This document shows, one piece after another, positions 42,578-54,831 of a DNA stretch of 64,000 bases. Source of the stretch: Sphingomonas sp. LY54 (GTDB lineage: Bacteria; Pseudomonadota; Alphaproteobacteria; Sphingomonadales; Sphingomonadaceae); contig NZ_CP141588.1 of the NCBI RefSeq assembly GCF_035594035.1, positions 1,943,501-2,007,500 on the forward strand. Direction: 5' to 3'. The translations under genes were made by a program, and so were the position numbers. The notes beneath the pieces were generated by a model. The model did no database searches. It was not told the DNA's origin and saw only the letters and a program-made list of their open reading frames with translations. Position 1 is the stretch's first letter, and each line of letters opens with the position of its first letter.

Positions 42578-42704
42578 CGGGACTCCCCTGGGGTCGACGA
42601 AATGGTTGCTGGAATCTTTATGTGCCTTCGCCGGCGGGAAGAAAAGAGCGGGACTCGGCGAAAACAGCGTTAATGCCCGCGCCGTCCCAACCGAAGACGG
42701 AGAT

Positions 42705-43943
42705 TCAGTGAATCTCTACCGGGTGGACGTTGAATCCATGGGCGACCAGATCATCGACCAGACGCTTCAGATGATCGGCGTCGCGCGCTTCGCATTCGAT
42801 GTCGGTATAGAGGCCCTTCACCGGCAAAGCCGTGAAAATGCGCTGGTGATAGACTTCGACGATATTGATCTGGTGCTTGTCGAACAATTGCACGACCGAG
42901 GCCAAAGCGCCCGGCCGGTCCTGGAGCTGAATGCGCAGCCGTGCCATCCGGCCCGATCGCGCGAGGTCGCGCAGCAGCACGGTGGCGAGCAGCCGCGTGT
43001 CGATATTACCGCCCGTCAGCACCAGCCCCACCGATTTGCCCTTCAGGCGCTCGGGATGGGTCAGCAACGCCGCCAGTCCGGTCGCGCCGGCCCCTTCGAC
43101 GACCGTCTTCTCGATCTGCAGCATCAGGCTCACCGCGGTTTCGATGTCGCGTTCCGGCACGAGCAGGATCTCGTCGACGAGTTGCTCCACGAACCGCGTC
43201 GTCAGCGTCCCCGGCGTTTTGACGGCGATGCCCTCGGCGATCGTGTCGCCGGAGCCGGGCATGTCTCGCCCATTGATCTCGGCATACATGGACGGGAAGA
43301 GCTCGGCCTGGGCGCCGATCAGCTCGATCGCGGGCCGCAACGCCTTTGCCACGACGCCCATTCCGGAAATCAGCCCGCCGCCGCCGATCGGGATCAGCAA
43401 TGCGTCGAGCTCGGGCACGTCCTCGAGCAGTTCGAGCGCGACCGTGCCCTGGCCGGCGATGATCTCGGCATCGTCGAACGGATGGACGAAGGTCAGGCTC
43501 CGCTCCTCTGCCAGCTGCAGCGCATGGGCATAGGCCTCGTCGAACAGTTCCCCGTGCAGCACCACGGTCGCGGCATGGCTCTCGGTCTGCATCACCTTGA
43601 TGGTCGGGGTCGGCTTGGGCATGACGATCGTGACCGGGATACCGAGCCTGGCGCCGTGATAGGCGACGCCCTGGGCATGATTGCCGGCCGAGGCGGCGAT
43701 CACGCCGCGGCTGCGCGTCGCCTCATCCATCAACAGCAATTTGTTGAGCGCGCCGCGCTCCTTATAGGCCGCGGTGAACTGAAGGTTCTCGAACTTCACA
43801 TAGACGGTCGAGCCGGTGAGCTTGGACAGCGTCCGGCTGAGGTGGGTCGGAGTGCGCAGAACGGCGCCCTCGATCCGCCGTGCGGCGGCGCGGACATCGT
43901 CGAGAGTGACGGGGAGGGTGAATTTTTCTGCGCGGGAAGCCAT
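42705..43943 (-). CDS. ilvA: Threonine ammonia-lyase (threonine dehydratase)
   Basis: 412 residues. It deaminates threonine to 2-oxobutyrate, the first step toward isoleucine, with PLP. The PLP lysine is in '[19 protein letters not shown]', the phosphate loop is '[13 protein letters not shown]', and a C-terminal ACT-like regulatory domain is present ('[37 protein letters not shown]'). This arrangement, with a single ACT domain and about 400 residues, is the form common in alphaproteobacteria. The ATG at 43943 ([11 protein letters not shown]) is used. It is divergent from the dehydrogenase gene at 44000. Confidence 0.92.
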   Translation of the reverse strand: MASRAEKFTLPVTLDDVRAAARRIEGAVLRTPTHLSRTLSKLTGSTVYVKFENLQFTAAYKERGALNKLLLMDEATRSRGVIAASAGNHAQGVAYHGARLGIPVTIVMPKPTPTIKVMQTESHAATVVLHGELFDEAYAHALQLAEERSLTFVHPFDDAEIIAGQGTVALELLEDVPELDALLIPIGGGGLISGMGVVAKALRPAIELIGAQAELFPSMYAEINGRDMPGSGDTIAEGIAVKTPGTLTTRFVEQLVDEILLVPERDIETAVSLMLQIEKTVVEGAGATGLAALLTHPERLKGKSVGLVLTGGNIDTRLLATVLLRDLARSGRMARLRIQLQDRPGALASVVQLFDKHQINIVEVYHQRIFTALPVKGLYTDIECEARDADHLKRLVDDLVAHGFNVHPVEIH

Positions 43944-43999
43944 GGCCCCCGAATAGGCCATCTGGCGTGGCAGGCAAACTCGCCTTATGCCCAGGGACC

Positions 44000-44866
44000 A
44001 TGGCACGGATCGCATTTATCGGGCTGGGCGTGATGGGCGCCCCGATGGCCCGCCACCTCGTGGCGGCGGGGCATAGCATCAGCGTCTATAATCGCAGCCC
44101 CGAAAAGGCGCGCGCCTGGACGGCGCAGCATGGCGGCGAGTTCGCAGCCACCCCGGCGGCCGCGGCGGGCAACGCCTTCGCCGTCATTTCGTGCGTCGGC
44201 AATGACGACGACGTCGCCGAGATCACGATGGGGCCCAATGGCGCCTTCCGCAACATGGCCGAAGGCGCGCTGTTCATCGATCACACCACGGTTTCGGCGC
44301 GGATCGCGCGCCGTGTCGCCGAGGAAGGGCGCAAGCACGGGCTGCACTGCGTCGATGCCCCGGTCTCGGGCGGACAGGCCGGCGCCGAGAACGGCCAACT
44401 CGCCATCATGTGCGGCGGCACCGAGGAAGCGGTGAACCTCGCGCGGCCGCTGATGGATGCCTATGCCGCGCGCATCGTCCACGTCGGCCCTGACGGCGCC
44501 GGCCAGCTCACGAAGATGGTCAACCAGATCGCGATCGCCGGCATCGTCCAGGGCGTGGCCGAGGCCGTGCATTTCGCGCAGCAGGCCGGGCTCGACCGCG
44601 ACAAGGTGCTCGAGGCCGTTTCCGGCGGCGCGGCGCAGAGCTGGCAGATGGTCAACCGCTGGAAGACGATGGATGCCGGCGAATTCGATTTCGGCTTCGC
44701 GGTCGATTGGATGCGCAAGGATCTCGGGCTGACGCTCGAGGAGGCGCGCGCCAATGGCGCCACGCTGCCGCTGACCGCGCTCGTCGATCAATTCTATGCC
44801 GACGTCCAGGCAATGGGCGGCAATCGCCAGGACACGTCCTCCCTGATCAGAAGGCTTACCCGATGA
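44000..44866 (+). CDS. 3-hydroxyisobutyrate dehydrogenase-family oxidoreductase
   Basis: 288 residues. The Rossmann N-terminus 'MARIAFIGLGVMGAPMARHLVAAGHSISVYNRSPEKA' (GxGxMG) binds NAD(P), 'DAPVSGGQAGAENGQLAIMCGG' is the substrate-site signature, and the catalytic lysine is in 'GAGQLTKMVNQIAIAGIVQGVAEA'. Members act on 3-hydroxyisobutyrate, tartronate semialdehyde or related beta-hydroxyacids; the exact one is not clear. I start at the ATG 44000; a GTG at 43967 overlaps nothing of note but lacks family support. The stop overlaps the amidohydrolase start by four bases. Confidence 0.9.
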   Translation: MARIAFIGLGVMGAPMARHLVAAGHSISVYNRSPEKARAWTAQHGGEFAATPAAAAGNAFAVISCVGNDDDVAEITMGPNGAFRNMAEGALFIDHTTVSARIARRVAEEGRKHGLHCVDAPVSGGQAGAENGQLAIMCGGTEEAVNLARPLMDAYAARIVHVGPDGAGQLTKMVNQIAIAGIVQGVAEAVHFAQQAGLDRDKVLEAVSGGAAQSWQMVNRWKTMDAGEFDFGFAVDWMRKDLGLTLEEARANGATLPLTALVDQFYADVQAMGGNRQDTSSLIRRLTR

Positions 44867-46506
44867 AGAAATTACTGGCCGCCGCGGCGGCCCTGTTCTG
44901 CGTTCAGACGGCGTCGGCCGACACTCTGATCGACAACGTCAACGGCTACACCATCTCCGGCAAGGACGAGGTTACCCGCTTCAACGGCCTCGTCATCGGC
45001 ACGGACGGCCGCGTCAAGCAGCTGCTCGCCCGCAAGGACAAGCGCCCCGAGCGGCCCGACTACAAGCTCGACGGCAAGGGCCGGACCATGATCCCGGGGC
45101 TGATCGACGCCCACGGCCACGTCATGGGCCTCGGCATGGGCGCGCTCCAGCTCGACCTGTCGGACACCAATTCCCTGCAGGAGGCGCAGGCCAAGATCGC
45201 CGCCTTCGCGCGCGCCAACCCGAGCCCGCGCTGGATCATCGGCCGCGGCTGGAACCAGGAGAAATGGGGCCTCGGCCGCTTCCCGACCGCCGCCGACATC
45301 GACGCGGTGGTGGCGGACCGGCCGGTCTGGCTCGATCGTGTCGACGGTCATGCCGGATGGGCCAACAGCCTCGCCATGCGCGAAGCGGGCGTGACCGCCG
45401 CCTCCAAGTCGCCGCCGGGCGGCAAGATCGAGATGACGGGCAGCCAGCCCTCCGGCATCTTCATCGACGCCGCCGCCGAACTCGTCCAGAAATCGGTGCC
45501 CGCGCCGCTGCCGCGCATCCGCGAACGCGCGCTCGACAGGGCGCAGGAAATCCTGCTCTCGCACGGGATCACGACGGCCGCCGACATGGGCACGAGCGGC
45601 GAGGATTGGGAAGTGATGCGCCGCTCGGGCGACAAGGGCCGGCTGCAGCTGCGCGTGCTCTCTTACGCGGCGGGCGTCGAGAATCTGCTCGCCGTTGCCG
45701 GCACGGAGCCGACGCCGTGGCTCTATGACGGCCGGCTGCGCATGGTCGGGGTCAAGCTCTACAGCGACGGCGCATTGGGATCGCGCGGCGCCTGGCTGAA
45801 GCAGCCCTACAAGGATTCCCCCAAGGAGCGCGGCCTCGCCTTCCTCAACGACGCTGCGCTCAAGAATCTGATGAGCCGTGCCGCGATGGACGGCTTCCAG
45901 GTTGCCGTCCACGCGATCGGCGACGCCGCCAATGCCCAGCTGTTGGAGGCCGTAGAGGAACTCTCCGACACCTATAAGGGCGACCGTCGCTGGCGCGTCG
46001 AGCACGCCCAGATCGTCGACCCCGCGGACCTGCCGCGCTTCGCCAGGAACGGCATCATCGCCTCGATGCAGCCGGTCCACGAATCATCGGACTGGCGCAT
46101 GGCCGAGGCGCGGATGGGTCGCGAGCGGCTCGGCGGCGCTTATGCCTGGCAGAGCATGATCCGAAACGGCGTTCCGCTCGCCTTCGGCTCCGATTTCCCG
46201 GTGGAATCGCCCAATCCGTTCCACGGCCTCGCCGTCGCGGTCAGCCGCGAGGACGCCCAGGGCCAGCCGCCGGGCGGCTGGATGCCGGAGCAGAAGGTGT
46301 CGATGGCGCAGGCCTTCGCCGGCTTCACCCGCGGCGGGGCCTATGCCGCCTTCGCCGAGGACCGGCTGGGCACGCTGGAGCGCGGCAAATATGCCGACTT
46401 CCTGTTCATCGACCGCGATATCTTCGCGGCCACCCCGGCGGAGGTGCGCGCGACCCAGGTGCTCGAGACCTGGATCGGCGGCCGCCAGGCGTGGAAGCGG
46501 AAGTAA
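44863..46506 (+). CDS. YtcJ-like amidohydrolase, exported
   Basis: 547 residues. A signal peptide (MKKLLAAAAALFCVQTASAD) precedes a long amidohydrolase of the YtcJ type: 'MIPGLIDAHGHVMGLGMGALQLDLSD', 'IIGRGWNQEKW', 'VKLYSDGALGSRGAWL', 'VAVHAIGDAANAQLLEAVEEL', 'WRVEHAQIVDPADLPRFARNGIIASMQPVHESSD', 'FGSDFPVESPNPF' and 'LGTLERGKYADFLFIDRDIF'. The metal ligands and catalytic Asp are therefore intact. The physiological substrate of this family is mostly unknown. It is translationally coupled to the preceding dehydrogenase (ATGA overlap). Confidence 0.9.
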   Translation: MKKLLAAAAALFCVQTASADTLIDNVNGYTISGKDEVTRFNGLVIGTDGRVKQLLARKDKRPERPDYKLDGKGRTMIPGLIDAHGHVMGLGMGALQLDLSDTNSLQEAQAKIAAFARANPSPRWIIGRGWNQEKWGLGRFPTAADIDAVVADRPVWLDRVDGHAGWANSLAMREAGVTAASKSPPGGKIEMTGSQPSGIFIDAAAELVQKSVPAPLPRIRERALDRAQEILLSHGITTAADMGTSGEDWEVMRRSGDKGRLQLRVLSYAAGVENLLAVAGTEPTPWLYDGRLRMVGVKLYSDGALGSRGAWLKQPYKDSPKERGLAFLNDAALKNLMSRAAMDGFQVAVHAIGDAANAQLLEAVEELSDTYKGDRRWRVEHAQIVDPADLPRFARNGIIASMQPVHESSDWRMAEARMGRERLGGAYAWQSMIRNGVPLAFGSDFPVESPNPFHGLAVAVSREDAQGQPPGGWMPEQKVSMAQAFAGFTRGGAYAAFAEDRLGTLERGKYADFLFIDRDIFAATPAEVRATQVLETWIGGRQAWKRK

Positions 46507-47109
46507 TCAGCTCTCCGGATATTTGACCGTGCAGCCATAGGGCCGGCTGGTCGCGACCGAGACCGGCTTGCCCGCCTGGACTTCGGCCAGCGCGGCGAGC
46601 ACATGGTTGCGTGCGCCGGCGATGTCGGCCTTGTCCGACGTCGGCTTGTCGTCGATGCCGCCGGCATAGACGAGCGTGCCGGCCTTATCGACGATGTACA
46701 TGTGCGGGGTGGTCTTGGCCTGGTAGCCCTTGCCGACCACGCCCTTGGGGTCGAGCAGATAGGCGGTCGAGCGGGCCTTTTCCTTGGCAACGAGCGCCTT
46801 GGCCTCGGCGCCGCTCATATGGCCCTGCTTGCCGGGCGCGCCCGAATTGATCGTCAGCCACACGGCGCCGTCGTTGCGCGCCGCGGCCTGGGTCTTCTGC
46901 ATGTTGCCGCTGTCATAATGCTTGCGGACATAGGGACATCCGGGATTGTGCCACTCGAGCACGACCGTCTTGCCCTTGTAGTCGGCGAGGCTGACGGTGC
47001 GGCCGTCGGCGTCGTTCAGCTTGAAGTTGGGTGCCGGCTGGCCGACCTGTGTGGCGGCTGCGGGAACGGCCAGGGCGACGGCGGCAATGGCAAAGACGAT
47101 GGGCTTCAT
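46507..47109 (-). CDS. Exported redoxin (AhpC/TSA-like thioredoxin fold)
   Basis: 200 residues. A signal peptide (MKPIVFAIAAVALAVPAAA) is followed by 'TQVGQPAPNFKLNDADGRTVSLADYKGKTVVLEWHNPGCPYVRKHYDSGNMQ'. The active-site region has one cysteine, Cys58, in GCPYV where thioredoxins have CxxC, so it acts as a peroxiredoxin-like or one-cysteine reductase. 'TTPHMYIVDKAGTLVYAGGIDD' supplies the cis-proline. It starts 11 bases after the stop of the DsbD-like gene with AGGAG in between. It probably takes electrons from that protein in the periplasm; this is inferred from linkage. Confidence 0.85.
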   Translation of the reverse strand: MKPIVFAIAAVALAVPAAATQVGQPAPNFKLNDADGRTVSLADYKGKTVVLEWHNPGCPYVRKHYDSGNMQKTQAAARNDGAVWLTINSGAPGKQGHMSGAEAKALVAKEKARSTAYLLDPKGVVGKGYQAKTTPHMYIVDKAGTLVYAGGIDDKPTSDKADIAGARNHVLAALAEVQAGKPVSVATSRPYGCTVKYPES

Positions 47110-47120
47110 CTTAGTCTCCT

Positions 47121-49160
47121 TCAGCTGGGCAGGGCGGTCAACATTCCGGTGGTGAGCACTTGCGGCAGCACCCGGGCCGGCCGGCCCGGCGCGTAATAGA
47201 GGTAGAGCGGCACGCCCGAGCGGCCGTGCGCCTCCAGGAAGCGGCCGATCGCGGCATCGCCGCGCGTCCAATCGCCGACCAGCACGGCCACTTTCCGCGC
47301 GGCGAAGGCGTCGGCGACGTCGCTCCGTTCCAGCGCGGTCTTCTCGTTGACCTTGCAGGTGACGCACCAGTCGGCGGTGAAATAGACGAAGACGGGGCGG
47401 CCTTCGGATTGCAAGGTGGCAAGCCGCGCTTCGCTGAACGGTTCGGCGCCGAGCATGTCCTTGGCCTTGGCTTCGGCCGGGGCGGAGGCGGTCGGGACGA
47501 GGAGGATCGCGGCCATGGCTGCCAGCGCCGCCGGTGCGAGCGGGAGCCATCCCAGCCCGTTTTCCTGGCGCCGCCCGACCCACCACAGGCCGAGCGCCAG
47601 CGCCAAAGCGCCGGCCAGGCCGATCGCCATCCCGTCTACCCCCGACTGGCGGCCGAGGATCCAGGCGAGGCCGAGCGCCGTCAGGAACATCGGTACGGAG
47701 AGGATGCGGCGCAGGCGCGCCATCCACGCACCGGGCTTCGGCAGCATGCGGCGAAGGGCCGGGACGAAGCCGAGCAAGAGGAAGGGCAAGGCGAGGCCGA
47801 GGCCCAATCCGGCGAATACGGCGAGCGCCGCCGCGGTCGGAAGCACCAGGGCCGCAGCCAGTGCCGCGCCCATGAACGGACCGGTGCAGGGGGTGGCGAC
47901 GAACGCAGCCAGCGCGCCGGTCCAGAAGGCGCCGCTCGCGCCGCCGCTGCGTGCGAGCCGCTCGCCGCCCGCTATCTGCGGAAGCTCGAACAAGCCGGCG
48001 AGGTTGAGCGAGATGGCGGTGACGAGAAGCAGCAGGAGCAGGATCACGCGCGGATCCTGGAGCTGGAACGCCCAGCCGGCGGTTGCGCCGCCCGCGCGGA
48101 GCGCGAGGAGCAGTCCGCCCAGCGCCAGGCATACCAGCACCACGCCGGCGGTGTAGGCGAGCGCTTCGCGTCGCGCCGCACGCTCGTCGCCGCCGGCTTT
48201 GGCCAGGCTCAGCGCCTTGAGGCTGAGGATCGGAAACACGCAGGGCATGATGTTGAGCAGGAGCCCGCCGATCAGCGCGCCGCCCAGCGCCGCCAGGATC
48301 GTCGTGCTGCCGCCCGACGCGGCTTCGCCCGTCGCCAGCGCCGCCCCGGCGGCCGGGACGGCACCCGATCTTGCGGTCAGCGTCAGGCCCTGGTTCGGCC
48401 CGATTTTCAGCACGCCTTCGACCAGCGGCACAGTCTGTCCGGCGGCGTCGGTCTCGACGATCAGCATGTCGCCGTTGCGGCTCACCGCCTGCGGCGCGGC
48501 ATAAGCGAGCGCGCCGTCGGTGATCGGGAAGAAATAGGGGTCGGCGACCGCCATGTCGGCAGGCAGCGGCACGGCAAGGCGGAAGCGGCCGTTGGCGGTC
48601 TCGAACTTCGCCTCGCTGCCGAGCGGTTTCGGGAGGGCCTGGCGGTAGCGATCGAAATCGGCCTGCCGGGCACGCGGGGCGCCGGGCGCGCCGACGGTGA
48701 GGTCCAATGCCAGCTCGGCCGACTGGGGCACGCAGATCTCGTCGGTGCAGGCGAGGAAGTCATATTTGCCGCGCAGCGGCAGCTTCGTGCCGGTCGCGAG
48801 GCCCGCCGGCAGCTTCAGTTCGACGAGCTGCACGTAGGGGCCTTCGTAGACGTAGTTCATCAGGCCCGCGATGATCAGAGTCTGCGGCACAGGATATTGG
48901 ATCGGCCCGGGCGCGACGCCGGCGGGCAGCGTCCAGTCGATTCGGCTTTCGACGCCAGCGTCGCCCGGATTCTTCCAGTAACCGTGCCAGCCCGGCTGCG
49001 GAGTCATCCGCAGCGCCAGCGTCAGCGTCTCGCCCGCGGCCGGCGCGTTCGTCTCGGCGAGGAGCTCGACCGCGACCGCCTTCTGCCCCGGCAACTGCGC
49101 CACGGCGGGGGCGGTGAGGCCGATCCAGAACAGGGACAAAGCGAACAGGAAGGCGCGCAT
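47121..49160 (-). CDS. DsbD-type thiol:disulfide interchange protein
   Basis: 679 residues. After a signal peptide (MRAFLFALSLFWIGLTAPAVA), an N-terminal periplasmic domain (about 25-250) has a cysteine pair in 'FLACTDEICVPQ'. A membrane core of about eight hydrophobic segments follows, with the conserved Cys residues in 'NIMPCVFPILSLK' and 'FVATPCTGPFMG', and then a thioredoxin domain with 'YFTADWCVTCKVNEKTAL'. DsbD moves electrons from cytosolic thioredoxin to periplasmic substrates. The ATG at 49160 has GGAG 5 bases upstream and is preferred to 49181. It leads an operon with the redoxin gene. Confidence 0.9.
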   Translation of the reverse strand: MRAFLFALSLFWIGLTAPAVAQLPGQKAVAVELLAETNAPAAGETLTLALRMTPQPGWHGYWKNPGDAGVESRIDWTLPAGVAPGPIQYPVPQTLIIAGLMNYVYEGPYVQLVELKLPAGLATGTKLPLRGKYDFLACTDEICVPQSAELALDLTVGAPGAPRARQADFDRYRQALPKPLGSEAKFETANGRFRLAVPLPADMAVADPYFFPITDGALAYAAPQAVSRNGDMLIVETDAAGQTVPLVEGVLKIGPNQGLTLTARSGAVPAAGAALATGEAASGGSTTILAALGGALIGGLLLNIMPCVFPILSLKALSLAKAGGDERAARREALAYTAGVVLVCLALGGLLLALRAGGATAGWAFQLQDPRVILLLLLLVTAISLNLAGLFELPQIAGGERLARSGGASGAFWTGALAAFVATPCTGPFMGAALAAALVLPTAAALAVFAGLGLGLALPFLLLGFVPALRRMLPKPGAWMARLRRILSVPMFLTALGLAWILGRQSGVDGMAIGLAGALALALGLWWVGRRQENGLGWLPLAPAALAAMAAILLVPTASAPAEAKAKDMLGAEPFSEARLATLQSEGRPVFVYFTADWCVTCKVNEKTALERSDVADAFAARKVAVLVGDWTRGDAAIGRFLEAHGRSGVPLYLYYAPGRPARVLPQVLTTGMLTALPS

Positions 49161-49215
49161 CAAGGCTCCGGAACGATTCATATCCGGGCAACTATAGCAT
49201 TGGTTTGCGGACTTA

Positions 49216-50148
49216 TCAGCGTTTCTCGAAGCGGGTGATCCCCGTACCCAGTCGGTTGTTCTCGATCCGGATCGCGGCGCCGCTCTCGTCGGCGACGAAA
49301 GCGGTCGAGCGGCTCACGCCGGGGGCGAGCGACGCTTCGTTGTCCACCAATGCAAGCCCAGTGGAATCGTTCTCGGCGCCCTCGGGGGCGACCATGACGA
49401 AGGCGCTGTAATTCTCCTTCTCGCGACCCTGGACGAAGACGTTGCGTGCGATCAGCCCGGTGGCGCCGTTGGAAAGGTCAATCATGTAGTTGGTGGCGCG
49501 GCCGCCGGTGTCGTCGAAGCTCGAATCGGTAATCTCGATCCGCGGCGCCCGGCTCTTCACATAATGGCCGCCGGTGCCGCGCTCGAAGCGGGAGCGGCGG
49601 ACCGACAGGCTGCCATAGCCGCCGACATAGATGCCGTGCGAGCAGCCATAATCCTCGACGCAGCCGCCCAGCCCCGAGAAGGTCGAGCGCTCGATGCGAA
49701 TCGCACCGGCCGGATCGTCGGCCGAAAGGATGCCGTTCTCGCTGTCGCGGAACAGGCTCTCGGAGACAGTGAGGTCGCCTTTTTCCAGGCGGATGCCGGC
49801 GCCGTTGCGGTCGGACACGCGAATATTGGCGAAGACCAGTCCCTCGACGCGGGCCGCGGTTCCGCCGAGGACAAGAGCCGCCTTGCCATCGCAGGCGCGG
49901 CCTTCCAGCGTTGCGGTGCCCGGTTGCGCGGCGACGTAGGCGATGCGGCCCGCCTCCTGAACCGCGCATTGGCGATAGCTGCCCGGCGCGACGACGATCG
50001 TGCCCGTGCCGTCGCCGATCGCGTCGACGGCCTGCTGGAGGCTCTGATAGCCAAGCGCCTTCTCCTTCCAGACGAAGGGCGCGTCGGCGGTTTGTGCGGA
50101 GGCCGGCGCGGCTAGCAACGCCATCCAGGGCAGGACCAGTCTCTTCAC
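49216..50148 (-). CDS. Exported right-handed beta-helix repeat protein
   Basis: 310 residues from a GTG at 50148 (GAGAGG precedes it). The signal peptide is VKRLVLPWMALLAAPASAQ. The rest has the imperfect short beta-strand coils of pectate-lyase-like beta-helices, e.g. 'ARVEGLVFANIRVSDRNGAGIRLEKGDLTVSESLFRDSENGILSAD' and 'GSLSVRRSRFERGTGGHYVKSRAPRIEITDSSFDDTGGRATNYMIDLSNGATGLIARNVF'. No catalytic residues are obvious, so polysaccharide binding or cleavage is only a family possibility. It lies between the DsbD-like gene and metH, both on the same strand. Confidence 0.8.
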   Translation of the reverse strand: MKRLVLPWMALLAAPASAQTADAPFVWKEKALGYQSLQQAVDAIGDGTGTIVVAPGSYRQCAVQEAGRIAYVAAQPGTATLEGRACDGKAALVLGGTAARVEGLVFANIRVSDRNGAGIRLEKGDLTVSESLFRDSENGILSADDPAGAIRIERSTFSGLGGCVEDYGCSHGIYVGGYGSLSVRRSRFERGTGGHYVKSRAPRIEITDSSFDDTGGRATNYMIDLSNGATGLIARNVFVQGREKENYSAFVMVAPEGAENDSTGLALVDNEASLAPGVSRSTAFVADESGAAIRIENNRLGTGITRFEKR

Positions 50149-50207
50149 AGGCACCTCTCGTTCGGAGTTCGGAACGAGTGGCTTACGCGGCAGGGCTAAA
50201 GCTTCGC

Positions 50208-52841
<2,634 letters not shown>

Positions 52842-52858
52842 ATCAAATGACTCATGGC

Positions 52859-53905
52859 TTAAGCGGCAATCGTCATGGGCTCGAGGCCGGCCAGACGGGT
52901 GACCCGGGGCGGGGCAGGAACGCTGCGTGGTGAGAGGTCGCCGACCGCGCCGGCGATGGCGGCGATGTGGGCCGGTGTCGATCCGCAGCAGCCGCCGAGA
53001 ATGTTGACCAGTCCCTCGTCGGCCCATTCGCGCACGAAGGCCGCGGTCTGGTCGGGCCGTTCGTCATAGGCGCCGAGCTCGTTGGGCAGGCCGGCATTGG
53101 GATAGATCATGATCAGGGTGTCGGCCGCCGCGGCGAGTGCCTGCACGTGCGGCCGCAGCTGTTGCGCGCCGAACGAGCAATTGAGGCCGATGGTCAGCGG
53201 CCGCGCGTGGCGCACGGCGTACCAGAAGGCCTCCACCGTGTGGCCGGAGAGGTTGCGGCCAGAAAGGTCGGTGATCGTCATCGAGATCATCAGCGGCACG
53301 TCGCGGCCGGTGCGTTCGGCCGCTTCGGCCGCCGCCATGATCCCGGCCTTGGCGTTCAGCGTGTCGAAGATCGTCTCGATCAGGATGAAGTCGACCCCGC
53401 CTTCGATCAGGGCGTCGCATTGCTCGCGATAGACCTCTTTCAGGCCGTCGAAATCGATCTCGCGATAGCCCGGGTCGTTGACGTTGGGCGAGAGCGAAAG
53501 CGTCTTGTTGGTCGGCCCGATCGCGCCCGCCACGAAGCGCGGGCGCCCGTCCGCGGCCTCCGCGTCGTCGGCGGCCTTGCGAGCAATGCGGGCGGACGCG
53601 CGGTTGATATCGCCGACGAGGTGCTCGGCGCCGTAATCGGCCTGGCTGATCGCGTTCGCGCTGAACGTGTTGGTCGACACGATGTCCGAGCCGGCGGCGA
53701 GATAGGCGCGCGTGATCGAATCCACGATGTCCGGCCGCGTCAGCGCGAGAATGTCGTTATTGCCCTTCTGGTCGCGGCCGAGATCGAGCGTGCCGCGATA
53801 ATCGGCCTCGCTGAGCTTGTGGTTCTGGATCTCGGTGCCGAAGGCGCCGTCGGTGATGAGGATGCGCTCGGCGGCGGCGCGGGTCAGTTTCTGGCGGGCG
53901 TTCAT
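52859..53905 (-). CDS. Homocysteine-binding part of split methionine synthase
   Basis: 348 residues equal to the N-terminal domain of MetH. It binds homocysteine through zinc: the ligand cysteines are Cys243 in '[15 protein letters not shown]' and Cys306/Cys307 in '[13 protein letters not shown]'. '[13 protein letters not shown]' and '[16 protein letters not shown]' are the typical barrel positions. It has no folate or B12 domain, so it must work with the 877-residue protein encoded next. Its start overlaps the metF stop by four bases (ATGA), so it is coupled to it. Confidence 0.94.
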   Translation of the reverse strand: MNARQKLTRAAAERILITDGAFGTEIQNHKLSEADYRGTLDLGRDQKGNNDILALTRPDIVDSITRAYLAAGSDIVSTNTFSANAISQADYGAEHLVGDINRASARIARKAADDAEAADGRPRFVAGAIGPTNKTLSLSPNVNDPGYREIDFDGLKEVYREQCDALIEGGVDFILIETIFDTLNAKAGIMAAAEAAERTGRDVPLMISMTITDLSGRNLSGHTVEAFWYAVRHARPLTIGLNCSFGAQQLRPHVQALAAAADTLIMIYPNAGLPNELGAYDERPDQTAAFVREWADEGLVNILGGCCGSTPAHIAAIAGAVGDLSPRSVPAPPRVTRLAGLEPMTIAA

Positions 53906-54831
53906 GCCGCTTGTTCCTGTGCTTGGAGGCTGGGCCGGAGGCCGAGCAGGTGGCAGATCGCGTAAGCAAGCTCGGCGCGGTTGAGCGTGTAGAAGTGGAA
54001 GTGGCGGACGCCGCCCGCATAAAGCTGGCCGCACAATTCGGCGGCGACGGTCGCCGCCACCAACTGGCGCGCGGCGGGCAGGTCGTCGAGCCCCTCGAAC
54101 AGGCGTTCCATCCAGCACGGGATCGTCGCGCCGCACAAAGCCGCGAACTTGCGGGTCTGGGCGACGTTGGAGACGGGCAGGATGCCGGGCACGATCTCGG
54201 CGTCGATGCCCATCGCCGCGGCCTGATCGCGGAAGCGGAGGAAGCATTCGGGCGAGAAGAAGAATTGCGTGATCGCGCGGTCGGCGCCGGCGTCGAACTT
54301 GCGCCAGAGATTGTCGAGATCGGCCGCCCGGTTGCGCGAATCGGGATGGCATTCCGGGTAGGCTGCGACCGAGATCTCGAACGGGGCCACGTCCTTGAGG
54401 CCCTTCACCAGCTCTGCCGCGTTGGCATAGCCGCCGGGATGCGCCGCGAATGCCTTGCCTTGCTCGGGCGGATCGCCGCGCAGCGCCACGATGTGACGGA
54501 CGCCCGCTTCCCAGTAAGCGCGGGCGACGGCGTCGATCTCCTCACGGCTCGCCTCGACGCAGGTCAGGTGAGCGGCGGCATCGAGGCTGGTCTCGCGGGT
54601 GATGCGCTCGACGGTGGCATGGGTCCGCTCGCGGGTCGATCCGCCGGCGCCATAGGTCACCGACACGAAGCGTGGCGCGAGCGGCTCCAGCGTCTTGATC
54701 GATTCCCAGAGGGTCTGCTCCATCTTCTCGGTCTTGGGTGGGAAGAATTCGAAGCTGACGTCGATGTCTCCGGCGACGTCCGCGAAGAGCGGCGTACCGG
54801 TGCGGTCGATTGCGGGGGCGATGGGGCTCAT
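53902..54831 (-). CDS. metF: Methylenetetrahydrofolate reductase
   Basis: 309 residues. It reduces 5,10-methylene-THF to 5-methyl-THF, the methyl donor for MetH. Landmarks are 'VSFEFFPPKTEKMEQTLWESI', 'RFVSVTYGAGGSTRERTHATVERI', 'AAHLTCVEASREEIDAVARAYWEAGVRHIVALRGDPP' and 'DAGADRAITQFFFSPECFLRFRD'. All belong to the FAD-dependent MetF family. It overlaps the regulator gene upstream by four bases and the MetH homocysteine part downstream by four bases, so the three are tightly coupled. Confidence 0.96.
   Translation of the reverse strand: MSPIAPAIDRTGTPLFADVAGDIDVSFEFFPPKTEKMEQTLWESIKTLEPLAPRFVSVTYGAGGSTRERTHATVERITRETSLDAAAHLTCVEASREEIDAVARAYWEAGVRHIVALRGDPPEQGKAFAAHPGGYANAAELVKGLKDVAPFEISVAAYPECHPDSRNRAADLDNLWRKFDAGADRAITQFFFSPECFLRFRDQAAAMGIDAEIVPGILPVSNVAQTRKFAALCGATIPCWMERLFEGLDDLPAARQLVAATVAAELCGQLYAGGVRHFHFYTLNRAELAYAICHLLGLRPSLQAQEQAA

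Noticed and set aside
43967..43999. A GTG start for the beta-hydroxyacid dehydrogenase 33 bases upstream
   Set aside because: The extra 11 residues do not resemble the family start, and the ATG at 44000 gives the standard 'MARIAFIGLGVMG' beginning.
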